Assembly: GCF_024832785.1 (NCBI RefSeq)
Contig: NZ_CP116615.1
Location: forward strand, 372,001 to 436,000
DNA from: Fontisphaera persica
GTDB taxonomy: Bacteria; Verrucomicrobiota; Verrucomicrobiia; Limisphaerales; Fontisphaeraceae
Direction: 5' to 3'
Length of the DNA stretch: 64,000 nt
The position numbers and the translations under genes were made by a program. The notes under the pieces were generated by a model. The model did not search any database and was not told the DNA's origin. It was given only the letters and a program-made list of their open reading frames with translations. How positions within the stretch are numbered: the stretch's first letter is position 1; each line of letters begins with the position of its first letter. Shown in pieces: positions 57,836-64,000 of the stretch.

Positions 57836-59272
57836 ATGAAACACGAAACATCCCCAAAGCTGTTGTTTTGGCTCTTGCTCGCAGCTCTGGCCCTGGCCTC
57901 CTACCCGCCTGCACAGGCTGCCTTGCCCAAGTTGAAAGTTAGTGACAACCGCCGTTTTCTGGCCACCGAAGACGGGCGTCCTTTCTTTTACCTTGGCGAT
58001 ACCGCTTGGGAGCTTTTTCACCGGCTCAACCGCGAGGAGGCGGATCGTTACCTCGAGGACCGCGCCAAAAAAGCATTCAATGTGGTCCAAGCTGTGGCTT
58101 TGGCGGAGTTGGACGGTCTGAATGCTCCCAACGCTTATGGCCATCGCCCCTTGGTGAACAACAATCCCTTGCAGCCCGACATCAAAGAGGGCCCCAACAA
58201 CGATTATTGGGACCACGTGGACTATATCATCAACAAGGCCAACAGCCTGGGCATTTATGTTGGCCTCCTGCCTACCTGGGGAGATAAATGGAATAAAAAA
58301 TGGGGTGTGGGCGGCCTGCAATTTACTCCCGATATGGCGGCGGCCTACGGCGAGTGGCTCGGCAAACGCTATCGCGACAAGGGCATCATCTGGATTCTCG
58401 GCGGCGACCGGCCCGTGGAAAACGACGAGCACCGCGGCATCATTCGCGCCATGGCCCGCGGCCTGCGCCAGGGTGACGGCGGCGCGCATCTCATAACCTT
58501 TCATCCGCCCGGCGGCGCGGGCTCTTCCCAATGGTTTCATCAGGAGGACTGGCTGGACTTCAACATGCGCCAAAATGGTCATGCCGTTGATTACACCGGC
58601 CGTTATGACCAAACCCGCGCCGATTATAACCGCACTCCCATCAAGCCGGTGATTGATGGTGAGCCCATTTACGAAGACCACCCCATAAATTTTGCGGCGG
58701 ATAAACAGGGCCATTCCACCGCGGCCGATGTCCGCCGGCCTTTTTACTGGGATGTTTTTTCCGGCGCCTGTGGCCATACCTATGGCCATCATTCCGTCTG
58801 GCAGATGTGGGCCACCCACCACCAGCCCATCAACAATCCCCTCATGCCGTGGCACGAGGCCATCCAGCAACCGGGCGCGGCCCAGATGCAACATGGCAAG
58901 CATCTGATTCTTTCCCGGCCCTATTTTACCCGCATCCCGGATGACGACGTGATTGTGACCGACCGGGTGGCCACCTCGGTGCCCGGGGCCGGCCGCTACC
59001 GTTTTGTGGCCACGCGGGATAGCGCTGGCAGTTACGCCATGGTCTATGCCCCGCTGGGCCGGGCCTTCAAAGTGCGCATGAACAAAATTACCGGCCCCAC
59101 CGTGCGCGCCTGGTGGTTCAATCCCCGCACCGGCGCCGCCCAGCGCATCGGCGAGTTTCCCAGCACCGGCGAACGCACGTTTGTGCCGCCTGACCCGGGC
59201 GAGGTCCTCGACTGGGTGCTGGTGCTGGATGATGCCGCCAAAAATTATCCACCGCCCGGCCAAATCCAATAG
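57836..59272 (+). CDS. Exported GH140-family hydrolase (DUF4038) with C-terminal collagen-binding-like domain
   Basis: 478 residues from the ATG at 57836. Signal peptide to about residue 28. The barrel opens [32 protein letters not shown] (about 31-62) and contains [38 protein letters not shown] (candidate acid region, Asp/Glu) and [14 protein letters not shown] with the candidate nucleophile Glu; the smaller C-terminal domain (about 385-478) carries [21 protein letters not shown], the putative collagen-binding domain. GH140 includes an apiosidase acting on pectic rhamnogalacturonan II. The protease gene starts 1 nt after its stop, so the two form an operon. Confidence 0.85.
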   Translation: MKHETSPKLLFWLLLAALALASYPPAQAALPKLKVSDNRRFLATEDGRPFFYLGDTAWELFHRLNREEADRYLEDRAKKAFNVVQAVALAELDGLNAPNAYGHRPLVNNNPLQPDIKEGPNNDYWDHVDYIINKANSLGIYVGLLPTWGDKWNKKWGVGGLQFTPDMAAAYGEWLGKRYRDKGIIWILGGDRPVENDEHRGIIRAMARGLRQGDGGAHLITFHPPGGAGSSQWFHQEDWLDFNMRQNGHAVDYTGRYDQTRADYNRTPIKPVIDGEPIYEDHPINFAADKQGHSTAADVRRPFYWDVFSGACGHTYGHHSVWQMWATHHQPINNPLMPWHEAIQQPGAAQMQHGKHLILSRPYFTRIPDDDVIVTDRVATSVPGAGRYRFVATRDSAGSYAMVYAPLGRAFKVRMNKITGPTVRAWWFNPRTGAAQRIGEFPSTGERTFVPPDPGEVLDWVLVLDDAAKNYPPPGQIQ

Positions 59273-59273
59273 C

Positions 59274-60311
59274 ATGGTCTCTGGTTTTGTGAGGTTGGCA
59301 GGGCGTGGCATGGGTCTGGGGGGACCTCTGCTTGCGGCGGTGGCATGCTTAATTTCCCTTGGTCTGCCCGGCCCGCTTTCGGTGGGCGCGGCTTCGCGCG
59401 AAACCCTGTACCAGCGGGCCGTGGGTGCCAGTGTGGAAGTGTTGTTGGATGGTCGTCACAACGGCAGTGGTTTTTTCGTCAACGCCACTGGCACCATCGT
59501 GACCGCCGCCCACCTATTCACCCGCTCCAATGCCGTTGTGGAAGTGCTTTCACCCCGGTTTGGGCGTTTGCCGTGTCTTTTAGTGGCGCGTGACGTGGGC
59601 CACGACGTGGCCCTGCTGCAAACCCAGCCGCCCATGCGTCAGGCCCCCGCTTTGCCGCTGGCCAGCCGCCGGCCCGGCGTGGGTGAGGACTTGATGCAAC
59701 TGGGAGCGCCCATTTTCCGGCAGGCCCTCTGGCAGCCGGGGCGTGTGGCCAAAGACGCTGTTGGGTATGAGTTTTACGGCCCACGGCTGGGGTACGTGGA
59801 AGTCATCTACCTGGCCGCCATGATGCAAGGCGGCACCTCCGGCGGGCCTTGGCTGGATTCCAAGGGACGGGTGGTTGGGGTTCAGTCCGGCTCTCTCTCC
59901 ATGGAAAACCGGCCGATGGGCATGGCCTACCTTGCCCCGGTGGAGGCGGTGCATGCCCTCCTAAAAACCCGGCGGGACGCGGCCACTCCCGATGCGGGCG
60001 TGGGGGTGGACCATCCTTGGGAAATGGACCCCTCCTATATCAAGCAACTGCCAGCCAACTCCACCGGCCTGGTGGTCAGCGTGTTGCGCACCAATGGCCC
60101 CGCCGCCAGGGCCGGACTGAAACTTCGGGACTTCCTCATGACCGTCGGGGAACGCCCCTTGTTTCGCATCCCGGACTTGTTGCAGGAAATCCGCCGCCGG
60201 CAGCCGGGCGACACCCTCCAACTGCGCGCCTGGCGTCCCACTGAAAAAACGAATTTGACCTTCACCTTGACCCTGGATTGCGCGGAAACGGTGGTCTGGC
60301 AGAAACCTTGA
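59274..60311 (+). CDS. Exported trypsin-like serine protease with PDZ domain (HtrA/DegP-like)
   Basis: 345 residues. Signal peptide to about residue 38. The catalytic triad is His80 (TIVTAAHLF), Asp111 (GHDVALLQ) and Ser189 (MMQGGTSGGPW). Threonine precedes the serine instead of the usual GNSGG. A single PDZ domain (about 245-335) has NGPAARAGLKLRDFLMTVGERPLF. HtrA proteases degrade or refold damaged envelope proteins. The start is 1 nt after the GH140 stop (TAGCATG), so they are cotranslated, which is an unusual pairing of a glycoside hydrolase and an envelope protease. Confidence 0.9.
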   Translation: MVSGFVRLAGRGMGLGGPLLAAVACLISLGLPGPLSVGAASRETLYQRAVGASVEVLLDGRHNGSGFFVNATGTIVTAAHLFTRSNAVVEVLSPRFGRLPCLLVARDVGHDVALLQTQPPMRQAPALPLASRRPGVGEDLMQLGAPIFRQALWQPGRVAKDAVGYEFYGPRLGYVEVIYLAAMMQGGTSGGPWLDSKGRVVGVQSGSLSMENRPMGMAYLAPVEAVHALLKTRRDAATPDAGVGVDHPWEMDPSYIKQLPANSTGLVVSVLRTNGPAARAGLKLRDFLMTVGERPLFRIPDLLQEIRRRQPGDTLQLRAWRPTEKTNLTFTLTLDCAETVVWQKP

Positions 60312-60392
60312 GACCGGCCGCGCTGCGGATGCAAGTTGCCGAAATGTAACCGTTTTGTTGCTGAGAAATCATTATCAGGCGGTTATATTATC

Positions 60393-60977
60393 ATGGATAT
60401 GACAACAAATTGGCATCCCCCCGGGACGGCGGTGGCAGCTCCGCGGACAAAATGTTGTCACGCGTTGGAATGGGAGCGCATTCTGGTGCCGGTGGATTTC
60501 ACCCCCGCTTCCATAGATGCCCTCAAATACGCCGCTCGCCTGGCTGCCGAGGCGGGTTCCAGCCTGGTGCTCCTGCACGTGCTGGACTACGTGCGCGGGG
60601 TGGATGACCGCAATTTGTTTTACGGTTTGGACGAGGTGGGCGAAATGGCCTCACGGCGCCTTGCGCATCTGGCGGGTCTGCTGGTGCCCCCACAGGTCCC
60701 GGTGCGGGTGCTGGTGCAGCGCGGCAAACCGGCACGCGAAATCCTGGCCACCGCGGTGGCGGTGGATTGCCAGGCCATTGTGCTCAGCCCTCACACGCGC
60801 AGTTGGTTTTACCGCCTCTGGGATGCCGGCGTCACGCGGCGCATTGCGCGCCAGGCGCCTTGTCATGTGTTGATTTTTCAAAGCCCCCACGCGGACAAGA
60901 CCGAGCCTTCCTATTGGGATTACCTGGCCGACCGCATGGTGGAAGCGGGCGCTGAAGTCAAAACTCCCGTGGCCTGA
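60393..60977 (+). CDS. Universal stress protein family
   Basis: 194 residues from the ATG at 60393 (the ATG at 60399 is equally possible and would be nearly leaderless behind TATATT at 60384-60389). The USP fold starts WERILVPVDFTPASIDALKYAARLAAEAGSSLVLLHVLD near 28-66, then GKPAREILATAVAVDCQAIVLSPHTRSWFYRLWDAGVTRRIARQAPCHVLIF. The usual ATP-binding GxxGx(9)G(S/T) loop is degenerate (the HTRSWF-DAGVTRRI region), so nucleotide binding is doubtful. The last 30 residues are a charged tail not found in short USPs. Single gene between the protease and the convergent response regulator. Confidence 0.85.
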   Translation: MDMTTNWHPPGTAVAAPRTKCCHALEWERILVPVDFTPASIDALKYAARLAAEAGSSLVLLHVLDYVRGVDDRNLFYGLDEVGEMASRRLAHLAGLLVPPQVPVRVLVQRGKPAREILATAVAVDCQAIVLSPHTRSWFYRLWDAGVTRRIARQAPCHVLIFQSPHADKTEPSYWDYLADRMVEAGAEVKTPVA

Positions 60978-61045
60978 GAGCGCTGGCCCTCCGGGGCGAA
61001 ATGATGCCCTCCTTAGAATGCAGGGCGGGTGCTATCCCGCGCTGC

Positions 61046-62509
61046 TCAACCTTCTCCTGCCAGTTTGCGGTACAACGTGGCCAGACTGATGCCCAGGATT
61101 TCCGCCGCTTTTTCCTTGTCGCCATTCACCTGGGCGAGCACCCGGTTCAAATAGGCCTGTTCCTGGTCACGCAGGAAATTCTTCAGCGGCACAATGGGCC
61201 GGTCCGCCGCCGGTGTCTCGGCGCCTTTTAAGGGGGGGGCCACCCCCACCGGCGAGGGCGGGAACAGCTCCGGCACGTGGGTGGCAGGCTCGGGCAATTG
61301 CGCCACCTCACCCTTGTCCTGGTCGGCCAGTTGGGGCGGCACCAGGTGCGCCGGCAAATCGCTCACATGGATTATTTCCGTTTCGCTCAGGGCGCAGGCC
61401 CGCTGGATGGCGTTTTCCAGCTCGCGCACGTTGCCCGGCCAGGAATGGCTCATGAGCGTTTCCATGGCCTGGCGCGTCAATTGGAACGGCCGGCCCGAGC
61501 GGGCATGGACTTTGTTGGCCAGGAAATGCGCCACCAGCAGCGGGATATCCTCGCGCCGCTCCCGCAGCGGCGGCAGCACAATCGGGATGACATTCAAACG
61601 GTAATACAAATCCTCCCGGAAGGTGTTTTCCTTGATGCGCTTTTCCAGGGGTTCATTGGTGGCGGCCACCACCCGCACATTGACGTAAATGGGCGTGTTA
61701 TCACCCACCCGCCGCACCTCGCGGTCCTGCAACACCCGCAACAACCGGCTTTGCAGCACTGCCGACATCGAGCCGATTTCATCCAATAAAATGGTGCCGC
61801 CATCCGCCTCCTGAAACAGCCCCTTCTTGTCCGCAATGGCGCCCGTGAACGCGCCCTTGCGGTGCCCGAACAATTCCGACTCCAGCAGGTGCTCCGGCAG
61901 GGCGCTGCAATTGATGGGCACAAAAGGGGCAAACCGCCGCTTGCTGTTGTAGTGCAGCGCCCGGGCCACCAGCTCCTTGCCGGTGCCGCTTTCCCCCAGC
62001 ACCAGCACTGTGCTGTCAGAATCCGCCACCCGCTCAATGGTCTTGAACAGGGCCTTCATGGCGGGCGAGGCGCCGATGATTTGATTGAATTGAATTGCCC
62101 GCTTGAGCTGCTTGCGCAGATAGACATTTTCGCTGATGGCGTCGTTGTACGACAACGCCCGCTGTACCGTCAGCCGCAGCTCCTCCAGTTCAAAGGGTTT
62201 GCGCAGGTAATCGTAGGCCCCCTTTTTCATCGCATCCACCGCCGTCTCGATGCTGCCAAAGCCGGTGATGACAATCACCGTGGCTGGTGGATTCAACGCG
62301 CGGGCCTTCTCCAGTATCTCCAGCCCGTGGGCGCGGGTGCGGTCCAGGTACAGGTCAGTGATGACCAGCTCCGGATTATGTTCCTCCAGTCCCTCCATGG
62401 CCGCGGCGCCGTTGGTGTAGGGGAACACCTCGTGCCCTTCCGAGCGCAACAGCTCGGAAACCATTTGCACCATGGTTATTTCATCATCTACCAGTAAGAC
62501 TTTTGCCAT
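61046..62509 (-). CDS. Sigma-54-dependent response regulator (NtrC family, PilR-like)
   Basis: 487 residues. Receiver domain (1-120) with phosphoacceptor Asp52 in VITDLYLD. AAA+ domain (about 140-370) with Walker A GESGTGKE (172-179), the sigma-54 contact loop GAFTGA (219-224), Walker B GGTILLDEIGSM and RLLRVLQDREVRRVG. After a long Pro-rich linker (about 395-445) the C-terminal Fis-type helix-turn-helix is EQAYLNRVLAQVNGDKEKAAEILGISLATLYRKL. It activates sigma-54 promoters when phosphorylated. It is 114 bp downstream of a pilC/gspF gene on the same strand, which suggests control of the pilus or secretion system; no sensor kinase is in the window edge. Confidence 0.95.
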   Translation of the reverse strand: MAKVLLVDDEITMVQMVSELLRSEGHEVFPYTNGAAAMEGLEEHNPELVITDLYLDRTRAHGLEILEKARALNPPATVIVITGFGSIETAVDAMKKGAYDYLRKPFELEELRLTVQRALSYNDAISENVYLRKQLKRAIQFNQIIGASPAMKALFKTIERVADSDSTVLVLGESGTGKELVARALHYNSKRRFAPFVPINCSALPEHLLESELFGHRKGAFTGAIADKKGLFQEADGGTILLDEIGSMSAVLQSRLLRVLQDREVRRVGDNTPIYVNVRVVAATNEPLEKRIKENTFREDLYYRLNVIPIVLPPLRERREDIPLLVAHFLANKVHARSGRPFQLTRQAMETLMSHSWPGNVRELENAIQRACALSETEIIHVSDLPAHLVPPQLADQDKGEVAQLPEPATHVPELFPPSPVGVAPPLKGAETPAADRPIVPLKNFLRDQEQAYLNRVLAQVNGDKEKAAEILGISLATLYRKLAGEG

Positions 62510-62623
62510 GGAACCAGTTCACCCTTCCGCCGTACACCACGCCGTCCGGGGCGGGTTGGTGGCGGTTCGCCATCTGCTGCGGGCCGCCGGAGTGGCGAGC
62601 GGGGCGGCCCTGCCTGCCGCGGC

Positions 62624-63841
62624 TTACCGCGGCGGATTGATGATGTCGCTCATCTTGAAGATGGGCAGGAACATGCAGATGGCAATGCCGCCCACCGTCA
62701 CCCCAAGGAATACAATCAACAGCGGCTCAATCAGCGACGTCAATCCGGAGAGCGTGTTTTCCACTTCCTCGTCCAGGAAATTCGCAATGCGCTCCAGCAT
62801 GCTGTCCACCTTGCCGGTTTGCTCGCCGGCGGTCATCATGCGGATAATCATCGAAGGAAACAAATCCGGCCGCTTGGCAAACGCGCTGGACATGCTCTCG
62901 CCTTTTTCAATGTCCGCCGCCGCCGTGCGGATGGCCTTTTCCATTCCCACATGGCCCACGGTGTTGGCCACAATATTCAGCACTTCCAGAATGGGAACAC
63001 CGCTGCGTATCAAGGAGGCCAGCGTTCGCGTGAAACGGCTCAGGCAAATCTTGTGTCCAATCACCCCGAAAATCGGCAGCCGGATGCGTATCCTATCCCA
63101 AAACTCACGTCCCGGCTTGGTCTTGATGTACGCCAGCCAGCCCCACACCACCGCAATGACCACCCCCAGCAGCGTCAACCCAAAAGGCCCGCGCAATTTG
63201 TGGCTCAAATCAATCAGGAATTGCGTCGGCCCCGGCAGCTTCGCGCCAAAGCCGGCGTAAATCTCGCCGAACACCGGCACTACTTTGACCAGCAGGAAGA
63301 TGGTGATGCCAATGGCAATGGTGGTAACCGCCGCCGGGTACATCATCGCCGACTTCACCTTCTTGCGCAGCCGGGCGGTGTTTTCCAGGTACGTCGCGGT
63401 GCGCGCCAGAATCTCCGCCAGCAAACCGCCCCGCTCACCCGCTCCCACCATGCACACATACAGGCGGTTGAACACCTTGGGATGCTTGGCCAGCGCCTCG
63501 CTAAAACTGTCGCCCGCCTCCACGCGCGCCGTCACGTCCTTGATGACGTCGCGCATGAGCTTGTTCTGCGTCTGCTCCGCCAGCGCCTGCAGCGACTGCA
63601 CAATCGCCAGGCCCGCGTCAATCATCGTCGCCAACTGCCGCGTGAACACCACCAAATCCTGCAAGCTCACACTGCCGCCGGCGGCCTTGCCTTTCTTGAC
63701 CGCCTTCTCCTGGATGTCCACCACCAGGAGGTTGCGATTCAACAGCGCGGCCACCGCCGCTTCCTTGGTTGAGGCGTCCACGGTGCCCTTGGTTTCCTTT
63801 TGTGTCGCCGGATCGCGCGCAACGTAGGTGAATGCTGGCAT
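62624..63841 (-). CDS. pilC: Type IV pilus/type II secretion inner-membrane platform protein (PilC/GspF)
   Basis: 405 residues, full length, from the ATG at 63841. N-terminal domain MPAFTYVARDPATQKETKGTVDASTKEAAVAALL, then two T2SSF domains: VVFTRQLATMIDAGLAIVQSLQALAEQ with MVGAGERGGLLAEIL, and RFTRTLASLIRSGVPILEVLNIV with MMTAGEQTGKVDSMLERIA. Membrane helices near 170-190, 215-235 and 377-398. It is the polytopic platform that couples the assembly ATPase to pilin polymerisation. Compared with the shorter homologue at 11133-12125 it has the complete N-terminal segment. Other pil genes, if present, must lie to the right of the window. Confidence 0.94.
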   Translation of the reverse strand: MPAFTYVARDPATQKETKGTVDASTKEAAVAALLNRNLLVVDIQEKAVKKGKAAGGSVSLQDLVVFTRQLATMIDAGLAIVQSLQALAEQTQNKLMRDVIKDVTARVEAGDSFSEALAKHPKVFNRLYVCMVGAGERGGLLAEILARTATYLENTARLRKKVKSAMMYPAAVTTIAIGITIFLLVKVVPVFGEIYAGFGAKLPGPTQFLIDLSHKLRGPFGLTLLGVVIAVVWGWLAYIKTKPGREFWDRIRIRLPIFGVIGHKICLSRFTRTLASLIRSGVPILEVLNIVANTVGHVGMEKAIRTAAADIEKGESMSSAFAKRPDLFPSMIIRMMTAGEQTGKVDSMLERIANFLDEEVENTLSGLTSLIEPLLIVFLGVTVGGIAICMFLPIFKMSDIINPPR

Positions 63842-63862
63842 AATGATGCTATTTCGAACTAA

Positions 63863-63891
63863 TACATAACTTAAGGCCCCTCGCTTGGCAA
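63863..63891 (-). promoter_or_regulatory. Promoter directly upstream of pilC
   Basis: On the minus strand: -35 TTGCCA (complement of 63886-63891), 17-bp spacer, -10 TATGTA (complement of 63863-63868). The pilC ATG at 63841 follows with a leader of about 14 nt. The last 100 bp of the window beyond it show no gene. Confidence 0.5.
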
Positions 63892-64000
63892 GCCTTTCGT
63901 TTGCAAAATTGAGAAGCCATCTCGCCCCGGCTTTCATGCCCCAACGTTGTGTCAAACCTTGACTGGCGCGCCATCCCAATCTGGTGAGCGGACATCATCC

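Noticed and set aside
56153-59311. A 1052-codon open frame on the minus strand
   Set aside because: It is antisense to the PQQ-propeller and GH140 genes, both of which have clear family motifs, signal sequences and promoters; the long frame is a by-product of high G+C content.
62510-62623. A CCGCGG-TAAG-CCGCGG hairpin between pilC and the response-regulator gene as a terminator
   Set aside because: There is no T-run after it, so it does not meet the pattern of an intrinsic terminator.
1-64000. tRNA, rRNA, CRISPR arrays, transposases and integration sites
   Set aside because: None seen: no T-loop/anticodon arm pattern, no spaced direct repeats, no transposase-like product.

Overview
The window (about 60% G+C by eye) looks like chromosome of a free-living bacterium of the Verrucomicrobiota, probably the Limisphaerales (subdivision 3) or a close relative in the PVC group. 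The basis is the gene mix: exported DUF1080, sulfatase, CotH-kinase, Tat-exported Gfo/Idh/MocA, hydrazine-synthase-alpha-like dihaem and 'H-x9-DG' pseudopilin proteins, several exported glycoside hydrolases, and ordinary housekeeping genes (rplU-rpmA-obg, trxA, lpd, clpS, proC, polX). This is inference from gene content; there is no rRNA in the window. I see no tRNA, CRISPR array, insertion sequence, prophage or attachment site. Genes are dense and mostly ordered in short operons.

Layout. 1-1.8 kb: the start of an exported protein, then an ECF sigma / small membrane protein / Spy-CpxP-like periplasmic protein operon (minus). 1.9-5.3 kb: an iron-uptake operon made of a membrane-anchored DtxR-FeoA fusion and a FeoB split into a GTPase and a permease, behind a promoter that carries a near-textbook palindromic operator. 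5.3-10 kb (minus): rplU-rpmA-terminator-obg, a TPR protein, a hydroxyacid dehydrogenase and a GH26-like hydrolase. 10.2-18.1 kb: thioredoxin, a GspF-like protein, phosphodiester glycosidase, CotH kinase, phospholipase D-like lipoprotein, DUF1080, TPR and sulfatase. 18.1-29 kb: ClpS, HAD phosphatase-like protein, acyl-CoA ligase, dihydrolipoyl dehydrogenase, a 911-residue GH39-like enzyme, a second compact adenylate-forming enzyme and a PAS hybrid histidine kinase.

29.4-34 kb: a five-gene plus-strand run (LarA-like racemase, TatD, LptF/G permease, TRIC-like channel, lytic transglycosylase), then a HEAT-repeat protein with a Gfo/Idh/MocA oxidoreductase (minus) and a POT transporter. 37.8-45.4 kb (minus): a six-gene operon of exported ADP-ribosylglycohydrolase-family protein, ribose-type ABC transporter (B, A, C), ribokinase and DUF2851. 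Read as a pathway it would release ribose from a ribosyl compound outside the cytoplasm, import it and phosphorylate it. 45.5-64 kb: acyltransferase-like beta helix, DUF456, the dihaem protein, two tandem pseudopilins, alpha/beta hydrolase, polX, AI-2E-type permease, proC, PQQ-like propeller, GH140, HtrA-like protease, universal stress protein, a sigma-54 response regulator and a PilC/GspF protein.

Cross-cutting observation: several plus-strand genes have a recognisable -35/-10 pair whose -10 ends only 6-9 nt before the start codon, so their mRNAs should be leaderless. Other genes (rplU, trxA, the feo regulator, clpS) have normal leaders with Shine-Dalgarno sequences. Start codons below were chosen from conserved N-termini, ribosome-binding sites, signal peptides and these promoters.
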